NCBI GenBank assembly: GCA_020205615.1
Contig: CM035170.1
Span: 35,092,123-35,156,122, forward strand
Length of the DNA stretch: 64,000 nucleotides
Reading direction: 5' to 3'
From: Panax quinquefolius
Taxonomy: Eukaryota > Streptophyta > Magnoliopsida > Apiales > Araliaceae
Below, piece by piece: positions 22,250 through 33,874 of the stretch. How positions within the stretch are numbered: position 1 is the stretch's first letter; each line of letters opens with the position of its first letter. A program made the translations under genes and the position numbers. The notes under the pieces are model-generated. The model was not told where the DNA came from, did no database searches, and worked only from the letters and a program-made list of their open reading frames with translations.

Positions 22250-22560
22250 ACCGAATCAGAATAAATTATTAAAATAAACGCTTCTACCAAGTACAAGCTA
22301 TACCGGCTTAGAATAAAAAATTAAAATTAATTTTTAATAAAAAGCTTCTACTTAAGATGCTATATACCGGGCTTGTAATAAATAAATTACATAGTCACTT
22401 TGGATGTAATCGAACCCATGACCTCAAGCTCCAAACATTCAATCAAATGACCACCCGAGCACCACAGCCCTAGTTGTCATATTTTACCTTGGATTTGGAT
22501 ATATCTTAAAACATTCCATTTCCCCCCAAGTTATATGTTCTAATTTTTTTATTATAATTA
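22250..22560 (+). repeat. Second, more diverged internal copy of TIR-type sequence
   Basis: CTTCTACCAAGTACAAGCTATACCGGCTT in outline, a tRNA-like segment (22406-22475, minus strand: GTGGTGCTCGGGTGGT and a GGGTTCGAT box) and TTGGATATATCTTAAAACATTCC follow the left TIR order with many changes. It sits directly upstream of the transposase gene. Confidence 0.55.
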
Positions 22561-22640
22561 ATCGATTATTATTATTATTCTATTATTATTACGAATTGAG
22601 TATAAAGTCGCTACATATAGTAGTAGCTTATGTACTTTTT

Positions 22641-22651
22641 ATTATTATTAC

Positions 22652-22735
<84 letters not shown>
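22641..22735. repeat. (ATT)n microsatellite
   Basis: About 30 ATT units with one CC interruption near 22651. It gives a spurious poly-isoleucine frame that is not a gene. Confidence 0.92.
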
Positions 22736-22736
<1 letters not shown>

Positions 22737-23069
22737 AAGGTGTTGGTGAATAAGTGGTCAAACATAATAATAAAGCACTATGGGAATAGAAAAAAGTGAC
22801 ATTTATTATATAGAAAAAGTACATTAGTTTTACCTTTTAAATATTGTCTAGGAAGTCGCTATTTTCTCAAGTTATCTTCTTCTCCATGAACCCGAATTTG
22901 TTCTCTCGATATTATTTTCTCTTTCACCTCTACTCATAATTTGTTTCATCTGGTTTGCCCACTTTCACTTCGTAAAAATCAAGTTGAAGTTACGATCGAG
23001 CAAAATTCATCACTATTATTCACAAGTAAGTTTTTCAAAATGTCATATAATACATCTCGAATTTTCGGT

Positions 23070-25316
23070 TGAAGTTGAAAGTAATAAATCGATATTGTTC
23101 GCATATTGGTCAATTATTTTGTATGCGTTGGAAGAGGTTGAATATTTTTATAGATCATATGCTCGCAAAAATGGATTTTAGATTAGAATTGCAACTAGTC
23201 ATAAACATGCTAATAATGAATGATATCGGATCTAGGCGGTATGTATGTAAGAAAGCCAGAGACACCAACCGCTGTTGTTGGCAGAGTTTACGATGATGAA
23301 GATAATAGTAATAAAATAACTAGACAGAGAGACTCGATAGGATGAACAATGTGCAAAGCTAGAATATATGTTGTTCACAATAAGAAAGAGGACAATTATG
23401 CGTATATCTCATCGTTGAATTAGAGCACAATCATCACTTAGTGACCCCCACCAAAGTAGATTTGATCGAGACTCACGTAAATATTACTCTGTTGCAAGAA
23501 ATTTAATCGACACTTTAAATAAGTCTGGTATTGGTCCTAGTAAGATGATGAATGTTTTGAGCACAATGGGAGGTGGGTTGCATAATGTTCCTTTCTCTAC
23601 TGCTAATGTTGAGAATGTGGTGTGAGATTTAAGGCGTGATTCTGCAGATGAAAATGATGCACAAGCTGCTGTCAATCATTTGAACTAACTTGCATCCGGA
23701 AGTGCCAGCAAAATTTTTTTTCGAGTAAAACCCGGTGAAAACAACCGCATAGCTTGTATTTTGTGGGTTGACGCCCGATCAAAGTTTATATATCAACGGT
23801 TCGGAGACATTGTGACATTTGATAGTACATACCGGACAAATAAGTATGGCATGCCGTTTGTTCCATTTGCCGAGGTCAACCACCATTATCAGTCTATATT
23901 GTTTGCATTTGCACTGTTACGAGATGAGACAGAGGACACTTTCGTTTGGGTATTACAGACATGGCTTGAAGCCATGGACTACAAGGCACCTACAACCATC
24001 ATCACTGATCAAGACAGAGCCATGAGTAATGCTATTGCTATGGTACTTCCAACTAGTTATCATTTATTGTGTTCTTGGCATATTAGCAATAAATTTCCTG
24101 AAAAATTGCATCATGTTTATTATGAGCACCCATCGTTCAAAAATGATTTTAACAACTGTGTGTATAACTCATTGTCCATCGAGGAATTTGAAGAGCGTTG
24201 GCATATTCTGATAAGTTCCTATGAATTGTATACTAATGAATGGCTTGGAAGTTTGTATGATGTATGACAGAAATGGATTCCAGCATATACAAAGAGATAT
24301 TTTGCCACGGGAATGACTACCACTGGAAGAAGTGAGAGCATGAATGCCTTTTTTGATGAGTATGTTAATGCATCAACAGGTATGCTATGTTTTGTACTGT
24401 AGAGTCAAAAGGCTGTAGAAAGACAGTTTATCAGGGAGAGGAAGGCCGACTACATAACAAAACATCGTAAAAGGATTATGGTACTCGGTTCATCTTTAGA
24501 AGTTCATGCTGCACAAGTGTACACAAAAGAGATGTCTAGACGTTTCCAACGTCAATTCATCGATTCCATGAAATACAATGTTCAGAACTTAGTGAGTTGT
24601 GTGTCACGATACTAAGGTTTATGCGATTATATAATGCGATGCAATCGAAAGTGGTGGAAGATATAAAGAAGTTGTCAACAATCGATAATCGGGATCGGTA
24701 ACATGTAATCGCTAAATGTTTTCTCACTCGGTGAATTATGCAGCACATCTTGAGATATTTCATAGCAAGAGTATTTCACAAATACCGACCGATATGATCC
24801 TTCATCGGTGGACAAGAGACGCGAACAAAAGCAATGGTGAAGACTTACTCTTTAACTCCACATCTGCGACTTGAACAAAATCAAACAATGCGCTATAATC
24901 ATTTGATGGGTGATTACCGGAGTTAAGCGAAAGCAAAGCGGCTTGCTTTCGGTCGAGGTTACAAAACCGTTCTTAAACCGAATGCACGAGGAAAAGAGTT
25001 GGTTGACCCGTATGATCCGGATGAGAATATTACTGAACTGGCAGATGACGACATTGATTGCACAGTTGGAGATCCAAATTATGATATGGGATACGATAAT
25101 TACGATGAAGATGCAGAGGTGGAAGAAGAAAAAGAGTTTTTGCAGCCTAATATTTCTCAAACAAAGGGCCGCAAAAAACAATCTAGATTCAAGAGTGCAC
25201 TCGAGAAAATCATTCCTTCTAAGACTCATCGAAAATGTGCAATTTGTGGCTTTGAAACCGACCACGATAAGCGAAATCACTATCGAGTGCTAGGGATTCC
25301 TGAGCCAAAAAAATAG
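23070..25316 (+). pseudogene. FAR1/FHY3-type MULE transposase
   Basis: Parts in order: remains of the FAR1 DNA-binding domain (EEVEYFYRSYARKNGF near 23130; CKARIYVVHNKKEDN and EHNHHLVTPTKV near 23350-23460); a linker with GPSKMMNVLSTMGGG; then the MULE transposase core. The core has WVDARSKFIYQRFGDIVTFD (catalytic Asp at 23821), TDQDRAM near 24004, CSWHI near 24072 and TTTGRSESMNAFF with the likely catalytic Glu near 24330. A SWIM-like end follows (SQIPTDMILHRWTRDAN, about 24775-24830). The tail has an acidic stretch and TKGRKKQSRFKSALEK plus a CAICGF motif, ending at TAG 25314. At least four in-frame stops and some shifts break it. The enzyme would cut and join element ends in the nucleus. 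Confidence 0.85.
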
Positions 25317-25673
25317 GCGTCGGTTGTATTAATCATTCTATGTTTTTTTATTTTATGAAAATGAACATGTAATATGTATTATTCCTCTTAATGTTACGCA
25401 ATACTAGTATTGGTATAATCTGTACTTCTAATATTGATAATCACATTATTATTATTATAATAATACTTCAATACTTTTATAAATTCGATAAGTAAATTAA
25501 TTTCCGAAATGACTTGAAAAATTATCATCATTACTTATTAGACTAATTGAACTAGTTTTATGAATAATAAAATCATTTCTTAATAATAAAATCATTGCTT
25601 AATATATAAAATCATTACTAATAATCATTGCTTAATAATAAAATTATTAATACTAATAATACAATTTATAATG
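25317..25673. other. AT-rich spacer between transposase and right TIR
   Basis: This contains runs such as AATAATAAAATCATT repeated near 25565-25640. Nothing else is seen. Confidence 0.6.
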
Positions 25674-26513
25674 ATCATTATTTATATTTTATTAAAGAAT
25701 GATATTTATTTTAATATATTAATAATCTTTTTATTGATATTATTACAAAGATAAGAAAAAATATTAAAGGGATAATAATAAATATAGATATTAACTTATT
25801 TCTATTTAGAAAAATCCAATTAATAATATAAATTTATTAATAATAATAAATCGTAATATAATATAATAATGTAATGCAAGAATATAGATTTTGGGGATGG
25901 TGAAGTTTTTCTATAAGGATATATCATTGGTTGAACTTAGCAACTAGGCAAGTGGTGCTCGGGTGGTCATATAAATATGAGGTAGTATTGGTGCATGAGG
26001 TCGCAAGTTCGAATCATTTAGCAAATTACTAGTTGGTATATCGAATTTTTTTTCCTCACCGTGACAAAGTTATATCTTAAGTAGGGTCTTTTTTATTATT
26101 TTATTTTATTTTAATTTGCTGAGTCATAACATATAATGGAGAAAAGAAGAAAAAAATAAATAAAAAGATAATTTCAAGATAAGATATACCTAAATAGAAA
26201 ATAAAAAAAAAAGTATTAAGTTCAAGACAAGCTCTACCTATTGGAAAAAAAAAAGAAGTATTGTAAGCAGCATACAAGCTCTCTACTACTTGGATTATTT
26301 TAATAATAAATATTCACTTTTTATAACTATACTGACAAGTTAATATTCACTTAATAAAATAGAAGCCGGTTCAGGTAAATAATTAGGCACAACAACCTGT
26401 GCCGGCTTATCAAATACAAAAGCTAATCTCAGCCATCAATTCATTTTATCAACAGTCTAAAAAGAGGGTGTTGCACAGTACTCATAGCAATCGGTTGCTA
26501 TGGAAGGGCTCCC
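25674..26513 (-). repeat. MULE right terminal inverted repeat (~840 bp)
   Basis: This is the reverse complement of the left TIR. The outer end is GGTTGCTATGGAAGGGCTCCC with a subterminal palindrome CATAGCAA / TTGCTATG. It contains a tRNA-like segment at 25950-26022. The Mutator-type duplication TTAATACAT follows at once. Confidence 0.88.
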
Positions 26514-26516
26514 TTA

Positions 26517-26564
<48 letters not shown>

Positions 26565-26738
26565 TAATAAGTTTTGTTTTTTATAAAAATAGAATATATT
26601 ATATTTTATTATGCATAGTGTCTGCATAGTAATTGCATAGTAAAACTTTGAAAAATTAGACGAATTTTCCGGTCGCCTGTGTACGGTCCCTGTGCATTCT
26701 ATGAATTTTAAATTCAAATAGTATCCTTTCTATTCTCC

Positions 26739-26747
26739 TATAAATAG
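26739..26747 (+). promoter_or_regulatory. TATA box of B LTR
   Basis: TATAAATAG in TTCTCCTATAAATAGTATGC. The equivalent in the other B LTR (about 34062) is CTATTAATAG. The C LTRs have TATAAATAG at the same relative place, followed by the shared GAATTGAAAATCACAC phrase. Confidence 0.7.
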
Positions 26748-27144
26748 TATGCTTAGTTTTGAATTGAAAATCACACCAGAATTTGAGAATTCTTCTTCTA
26801 TAATCTTGAGCATATTTCTTTAGAGTTTAAGAAAGCTTTGAGCATAGAAAACAGTGCAAGTTTTCTTCAAGAATATATCCGCTATACCAGTTGGAATACT
26901 CTCCTTTTTAAGGCAATGGATATTTTTTTTTTCAATATTCGTATAAAATAATATTTTCTTCCATACTATGTAGTATATAAGTAATATTATTTCATTTCAG
27001 ATTCCGAATTCTATACTCATTTTGTTAAAGTTTTGGCTTCTATACTCCATGAAATTAGTAGAATATCCTTGATATTTGCGCTTCATCTAATATCTTTTCA
27101 TGAAATTATTATTCTGAGCATTCTTGATAAGTTTTTCATGTCAG

Positions 27145-27230
27145 AGTACTATTCACGGGGTACTATTCCCGAAGTATTATTCACAGAGTACTATTCACTC
27201 GGTTACTATTCATCTGGGTACTATTCATGA
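27145..27230 (+). repeat. TACTATTCAC short tandem repeats in B LTR
   Basis: About five imperfect units of GTACTATTCAC-like sequence at 14-18 base spacing. Equivalent blocks are at 34466-34530 (B), 47990-48190 and 53780-53990 (C), and near 61070-61095 (C', reverse). Confidence 0.7.
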
Positions 27231-27441
27231 CAAAAATTGATTTTTTTCCTGTCCAAATCATTTTGATACAATATTATTCTTGAAGTTTACTCCACAAAGC
27301 GATATCATGTTGAGAATTTGGACGCGTTTGAATTCTGGATAAATTAAATTATAAATCTTTAAGAATTTATCCTTTGTTTTCATTAAATTGAATTCTTATA
27401 TCATTGTCATCATCCTTAATGCTTATATTGTTATGAAAGTC

Positions 27442-27640
27442 ATCTTTGGCCCGTAGTTCATAGATGGACTGTTGATCGGTATGATTATGACCAGGGATCA
27501 TTCAGTATAATCATGACCTATAATGTTAAAAATGATGTGGTAAACGTCCTCATTGGCCCGTAGTGCATTGATGGACAGTTCTTGGCATGATCATGACAAT
27601 TGATGATTACATGAATATCCTTGGCCCGTAGTGCATGGAT
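27442..27640 (+). repeat. Three stem-loops with GGCCCGTAGTG core in B LTR
   Basis: Units at 27442-27465, 27549-27574 and 27617-27640 share the loop GGCCCGTAGT(G/T) between complementary arms (ATCTTTG/CATAGAT, CTCATTG/CATTGAT, ATCCTTG/CATGGAT). They lie 700-900 bases after the TATA box, so they should be in the RNA leader. Four such units occur in the other B LTR (34737-34984). Confidence 0.75.
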
Positions 27641-28183
27641 GATTCGATGATGTGGATTAATTATTAAGCAGAGTCTCAGCGATAAAATTGTTGATAAACT
27701 CTTAAATCATAGAAGATAGTAGATATCATGCTCTACTTGACTCTTCTAATGGATTGCTTGCTCCGTTGCAGTTAAACTCTATGTTTATTGTATTTTATCA
27801 GTTTAACACTGTTGAAGGCTAATGATAATTTATTTTGCATTATCTTAGGCATACTATTTCTTACTGGGCTAGTTGAGCTCACCCTTTTGCTTTCATTGTT
27901 CTCTTCAGGAAATGAGAACGTGGCAAGAGACTAGTCGTGGAATGGAGTATTGATGCGAGATGGTTATTTTAGTGGTCCTCACTATTTAGTGTGATAATAA
28001 ATGTAATGAGGATTGAATTTGAGTTTGGATATTATCTATGAGACAATATTCGTATAAAAACTCAGCTATATTTTGTCGTATTTTACACGACAGTTGTATT
28101 AATTAAGTTTGTATTTAAATCATGTACCATGTATCTAGCGACTCAAAATGGGTGATGTATACACATTTTGGGGGCGTCACAGT

Positions 28184-28195
28184 TGGTATTAAAGC
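28184..28195 (+). other. Primer binding site of element B
   Basis: TGGTATTAAAGC follows the LTR end by two bases and resembles the initiator tRNA-Met site TGGTATCAGAGC with two changes. Confidence 0.75.
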
Positions 28196-28367
28196 TTAGG
28201 GATATGATTCTTGGCTAAGATGTGCGACTAGAACTAGGGGGGAGAGACGGTGAAATCCTTCGCTAGTATAACCTACCTAAGCTTATTTGTTATTTAATTG
28301 GTCAGTCAAAATATATGGATAATATGTGGCATGTCAATTAACACTTGTTTTGTGGCAGTGTTTGAAA

Positions 28368-29520
28368 ATGACATCCGAGAATGTTGAGATAAGCAATGGA
28401 GCACATGAGACTGTTGAGTCACCAATGATCAATACCCAGGATAATGTGCATCAGGAAGACAATAATCCTCAAGTGAACGACAACACCGACCAAATGATGA
28501 ATGACGGAATGTTCAGAGGCTTTCTGCAATTCATGCAACATCAGGCGAGAGAAACTCCTGTCAAAAATGCAGGTGGAAACACTGGCAACTCACGATGGTC
28601 ACCGCTAAGCAGTTCAAGGAGCTGGGACCATTGGAGCTTGTGGGAAAGCCAGAACCACCAAGATATTTGATGTCTTGGGATGCTCCGAGGAACAAAAGGT
28701 TCCCTTTGCCACCTTCATGTTGTGAGGAGAGGCAGATTACTGGTGGGAGTCTGTAAAACATACTCAGCCTGCCGCACTAAAGATGTCTTGGGAGAAGTTC
28801 CAAGAACTGTTCAACGACAAGTACTTTCCCGAAAGTATTCATCACATGAAGGAGGTAGAGTTCATCAAGCTGGTGCAAAATAATATGACCGTGTCGCAGT
28901 ACGAAGCTAAGTTTTCCGAGTTGTCCCGGTTTACGTCCCACTTGGTTGATAATGAGGAGAGAATGACGCAAATGTTTCTACGAGGTTTGAAACCTGAAAT
29001 ACGTTAATATCTCATTTCTCACAAACTGTGTTTGTATTCAGATGTTGTAAATAGGGCTCAATTATTGCAGCGTGATAATGAGTCAACCCAACCAAGAGAG
29101 AGTAGCTGACAAAATGATAATACCAGTGGTAGAAGTCATCGAAGCGGTGACAACAAATGTGGAGGAAGTCAACATGCCATAAATGGTAACCACTTCGGTG
29201 GTAATCATGGCCAAGATAATTGAAGTGGAAATTTCAAGAAGAGGAGATTCAACAATGATGGAAAGACGTCAGCACCAATACCCATTGTTAAGGAAGGAGA
29301 ACGACCACCGATCGTATGCTACAAATGAGGAGGGGAGGGACACACTAGTCTAAATTATACGCAGCAGTCCAAAACATGTTACAATTGTGGAAGAGAAGGT
29401 CACCTGGCTTGATTTTTTCATGCAGTGAAGTCAAGTCAAGCTAAGATGGAGGCACCAAAGGCTATCCTAGAGAAGTCAAAGCCAGTGGTTCAAGGGAGAG
29501 CGTTTGTCGTGACCTCCTAA
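28368..29520 (+). pseudogene. gag: Element B gag
   Basis: The frame opens at ATG 28368 with MTSENVEISNGAHETVES, which has a counterpart at 35711. It continues with FRGFLQFMQHQAR, then a shift. The capsid-like part is in another frame (28783-29007: MSWEKFQELFNDKYFPESI..., FSELSRFTSHL, FLRGLKPEIR). Two zinc knuckles near 29310-29410 are damaged: CYK followed by a stop before GGEGH, and CYNCGREGHLA followed by a stop. It ends at TAA 29518. Multiple frameshifts and stops make it non-functional. It corresponds to Tekay-type Gag. Confidence 0.8.
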
Positions 29521-29535
29521 AAAGTGAGGAACCCG

Positions 29536-32500
29536 AACGAGTTTATCATGGGTAAGCTATTTATAAATTAAAGAAAAGTTTATACCTTATTTAATAATGG
29601 TTCTACCCATTCTTTTATTTCTCCTACTTGCGCTCAACATTTAAATTTAACTCCGGAGAAATTAGACTTTGTCTTATCTGTTGAAACTCCGTTGGGAGAA
29701 ACCTTCATTACATCCACTGTTCATAAGTCTTGTTTGATTCAAATCAGCAAGCGCACGTTACCTGTCGATCTTATTTCTTTGAAAATACTTACATTTGATG
29801 TGAATTTAGGGACTGATTGGTTAAACACTCATCATGTAAAAATTGATTATTTTCGTAAGGTTATTAGCTTTCATATTCCTAACCAACCTATTATGCGAAT
29901 TCAAACAACCAAACCACTAAAGTCAATAACTGTAATATCAAGCCATAAAGCTATTTGTTTATTGAAAAATGGATGTCAAGATTTCTTAGCCCATGTCACA
30001 GATTTAAACAAAAATACGTTAGATTTGAATGATATTTCTATTGTTAATAAATTTCCTGACGTATTCCCTGAAGAACTTCTTGGCCTACCCCTGGAGCATG
30101 AAATCGAGTTTGGTATCGACCTTGACCTCGGTACAAAACCCATTTCTAAAGCCCCATATCGAATGGCTCTTATTGAACTTTAGGAGTTAAAGACCTAACT
30201 GCAGGAATTGTTAGACATCTATTTCATTCGTCCCAGTACATCTCCTTGGGGTGTTCATGTTCAATTCATAAAGAAGAAAGATGAAAGTATGCGACTTTGT
30301 ATTAACTATCGGGAGTTGAATCATGTCACCATCAAAAATAGGTATCCGTTACCTTGTACTGATGACCTGTTTGACCAGTTGCAAGGCGCCAAATTTTTTT
30401 CGACGATTGATCTTCATTTTGGATATCATCAGTTAAAGATTAAAACCGATGACATTCCAAAGACTGCTTTCAGAACTCGGTACGGGCATTATGAATTCCT
30501 TGTCATGTCTTTTGAATTGACTAATGCTCATGCCGCCTTCATGGATATGATGAACCGAGTATTCAAGGAATATTTGAATCACTTTGTAGTCGTCTTTATT
30601 GATGACATTCTCATTTACTCCAAAAGCCTTGAAGATCATGAGCAACACTTGAGGTTGATACTCCAAAAGCTTCGTGAAAACAAGCTATATGCCAAGTTAA
30701 AGAAATGTGAGTTCTGGCTTGAGAAAGTAGCATTCCTTGGGCACGTGATATCAAATCATGGAATATCTGCTGACCCAGCGAAGTGGGAGCAACCTAAGTC
30801 AGTGACCGAATTACGTACCTTTCTCGGCTTAGCTGATTATTATCGGAGATTCGTGGAAGGATTTTCTCAAATCGCTACTCCATTAACTCAGCTGACTTAA
30901 AAAGATACAAAATTTTGTTGGAGCGAGGAATGTGAGAAGAGTTTTCAAGAACTCAAGAGGAGACTCATTTCAGCACCTGTTCTGATAATATCATCTGGTT
31001 CGGAGGGATTTGTCATCTACAACGATGGTTCATGCAGAGGGTTAGGATGGGTTCTCATTCAACTCGGGAAAGTCATAGCCTATGCCTCACGACAACTTAA
31101 AGAATATGAGAGGAATTATCTTACTCATGATCTAGAGTTGATAGCTGTCATTTTTGCACTTAAAATCTAGAGGCATTACCTGTATGGGGATAAAGTAAAG
31201 ATCTATACGGATTATAAAAGCCTTAAATATTTCTTCACCCAAAAGGAGCTCAACATACGGCAACAACGTTGGCTTGAGCTGTTCAAAGATTATGATCATA
31301 CCATTCAATACCATCCTAGAAAAGCAAATGTGGTAGATGACACATTGTGTAGAAGATCATATGCGGGTACGAGTGCGATGTTATCAACTTAAAGGCCCAT
31401 TTTATATGACTTATAAAGGATGGAAATAGAGATAAAGACTCCAAGGACCCATGTGATGATGGCAAATATACGAGTAGAACCGACTTTAATCGATAAAGTT
31501 AAAGTTGCTCAAGCTAAAGACCTGAAGCTGATGCCTATGAAAAAGAAAATGCAAGAAGGTGCTATTCCGAAAACAAGAATTTATATAGAAGGAATACTTC
31601 GAAGTTAACTCCAGACTTTATGTTCCTAACGACCCTGATTTAAAGTATAAAATCATGATGGAGACACACAACACACCATTTGCAATCCAATCTGGAAGTA
31701 CCAAAATGTATCGTGATCTTCGACATACATTTTGGTGGAGCAATATGAAAAGAGAGATCGCGAAGTTTATCTCAAGGTGTTTAACTTGTCAATGAGTTAA
31801 GACGGAGAATCAAGTGCCAAAAGGTCCATTGCAACCACTTGAAATTCCAGAATGGAAGTGGGAGCACATTACCATGGATTTCGTTACTGGTCTTCCTAAG
31901 GTTTCTCAAAGCATAGATGCGATTTGGGTTATTATCAATATACTAACCAAGTCTGCTCATTTCTTACCTATACGAGAAACTTATTCACTTGAACATCTTG
32001 CTCGTATATACATAAAGAAGATTGTAAGACTACATGGTATGCCAGTATCCATAGTTTCTGATCGAGACCCAAGATTCACTTCATGATTTTGGGTTAGTTT
32101 ACAAAAAGCTATGGGCACGGATTTAAGATTTAGTTCAGCATATCATCCTCAAACAGACGAGCAGTCAGAGAGGACTATTCAAACTCTTGAAGATCTATTA
32201 AGACTTTGTGTCCTTGACTTCAAAGGAAGTTGGGACAAGTTTTTTCCATTGGTGGAATTTTCGTACAACAACTGTTATCAAACAAGTATTGGCATGGCTC
32301 CATTCGAGGCATTGCATGGACGCAAGTGTCGTTCTCTAATATGCTGGGACGAGGTGGGGGAAGCAACATTGTTGGGAACAGAATTGGTACGTATGACAAC
32401 GGAAAAGATTCAAATGATCCGACAACGTATAAAAACCTCACAAGATCGACAAAAGAGTTATGTTGATCTTCATCGAAAGGACGTGGAATTCAATGTTGGA

Positions 32501-32953
32501 GAGCATGTGTTGTTACGTGTTTCTCCATGGAAAGGAGTTACAAGATTTGGAAAGAGAGGAAAGCTCAATCCTTGATTCATTGGGCCGTTCGAAATTCTCG
32601 GTCGAGTAGAAACTGTGGCCTATTGACTCGCCTTACCGCCAAGTATGTCTCGTGTTCATAATTTTTTTCACATATCTATGTTACGTAAATATGTGGAAGA
32701 CCCGAACCACATTATTGAGTAAGAACCGGACGAAATAGCGGAAGATTTAACATATGAAGAGGTACCTATTAAAATCTTGGATAAGAAGGAACATATTCTA
32801 CGCTCTAAGGTTATACCTCAAGTCAAAGTTTTGTGGAGAAATCACGATGTTGAGTAAATGACCAGAGAGTTGGAATCTGAAATGAAATCAAGGTATTCTC
32901 ACCTCTTCGACATCCCAGGTACGTACCCCAATTTCGAGGACAAAATTTCATAA
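29536..32953 (+). pseudogene. pol: Element B pol: protease, RT, RNase H, integrase, chromodomain (Tekay chromovirus)
   Basis: Domains in order. Protease: NNGSTHSFISPT near 29590, with the catalytic Asp position read as Asn, then GTDWLNTHHVKIDYF. RT (30208-30900): [17 protein letters not shown], the catalytic [10 protein letters not shown] at about 30592-30621, and [11 protein letters not shown]. RNase H (30898-31392): [35 protein letters not shown] and [11 protein letters not shown]. Integrase: [25 protein letters not shown] and HPQTDEQSERTIQTLE. The C-terminal chromodomain is of Tekay type (KVLWRNHDVE..., YSHLFDIPG), with stop TAA 32951. At least eight stops interrupt the frame. All domains are present and collinear, so this is a full-length but dead chromovirus. 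The chromodomain would direct insertion into heterochromatin. Confidence 0.88.
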
Positions 32954-32964
32954 AAAGGGGAGGT
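32954..32964 (+). other. Polypurine tract of element B
   Basis: AAAAGGGGAGGT lies directly before TGTAAGACCCC of the next LTR and right after the pol stop codon. Confidence 0.8.
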
Positions 32965-33834
32965 TGTAAGACCCCAATTTCATAAATAAAGATTAATTTT
33001 TGTCGCAATATATTTTTGAATATTATGGTGTGGATTTGATATAATGTTATAGTTGTGGGTAATATTTATAAATTTTGTAATGTATGCAAGTTTTTATAAA
33101 TTATTCGATTGGTTGGGGAATATTCGTTTCAACGGGAAATATTCCTACGACGACACAATCATTGGTGGACCCCAATCATTGTCGGAGTTAGAAAACGATA
33201 AAAATATCCTTTTATAAAAGTAACGCCGAAAGTTTTACCCGTTAACTGTTGAAATACCCGGTGATAAAAGTACAGTAATACGCATAGTTGCATAGTAACA
33301 CACGGTATTAATTATTGATGCTTACGTGAGAAGTCACTCAGTTATATTCAATTATTGCTACAGTAATTGCTGCATAGTATCTCACGTTATTTGATTCAAT
33401 TATTGTCAATATTTTATATTATTAAATCAATAATTGAGATGACAAGTTATTCTTATTATTATTTTCATAATTAATAATGTCTAAAAAGTACTGTCGAGGA
33501 AAGGGGTTTGGTCACCTAATTACGCGCCAATATGGAGAAATTCTTATCAGAAACGCCCTCTTTCCTGAGAATGATCTGATTGTTAATATTGCGAGTTATA
33601 ATAATGGTGAATAAATGTTGTTAAAAATGTTGAGGGGATTTTTTTTAAGAAGTATTTGTTGTAAATTTTGGCATATTATTTGGACCCCTATTTACCCATT
33701 TTTCAAAATAATAGTTATAAAGTTATTCATAATATATTTTTATATAATATAGGTGGGGGCCACATTTGGAAGAAAAAAATTAAATGTCCTAGGGAGGATT
33801 TCAAAATGGTCACGGGAGGGGTACGACGTGATTA

Positions 33835-33874
<40 letters not shown>

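Larger units (their letters stand above)
16537..26513 (+). mobile_element. Mutator-like element (9.98 kb) with FAR1-type transposase and plant mobile domain gene
   Basis: The element is bounded by long terminal inverted repeats (GGGAGCCCTTCC... and ...GGAAGGGCTCCC) and a 9-bp target duplication inside an LTR. It encodes a degenerate FAR1/FHY3-type MULE transposase on the plus strand (23070-25316) and a degenerate plant mobile domain protein on the minus strand (18685-20568), with a further coding remnant at 17620-18610. Internal copies of TIR sequence lie at 20936-21426 and 22250-22560. Each gene has stops or shifts, so the copy looks dead. The two genes are divergent and share the AT-rich middle, which would have to contain their promoters. 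Confidence 0.9.
26514..28181 (+). mobile_element. Element B, first LTR, part 2 (after the MULE)
   Basis: The LTR resumes with an (AT)n run (26518-26562) and aligns to 33840-35525. It has a TATA box at 26739-26747, short TACTATTCAC repeats (27145-27230) and three conserved stem-loops (27442-27640). It ends GGGGGCGTCACA at 28181. The two parts together make about 2.55 kb, like the complete LTR of 2.56 kb. Confidence 0.88.

Noticed and set aside
22596..22799. Poly-isoleucine reading frame
   Set aside because: It is the translation of an (ATT)n microsatellite.
23761..24267. Intact short transposase gene
   Set aside because: The open stretch is only the core. Homology continues on both sides past stops, and the apparent start is a TTG codon, so it is part of a larger pseudogene.
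25950..26022. Possible tRNA gene (A- and B-box-like words)
   Set aside because: No acceptor-stem pairing or complete cloverleaf could be drawn, and the same segment recurs in all TIR copies, so it is listed as a repeat.
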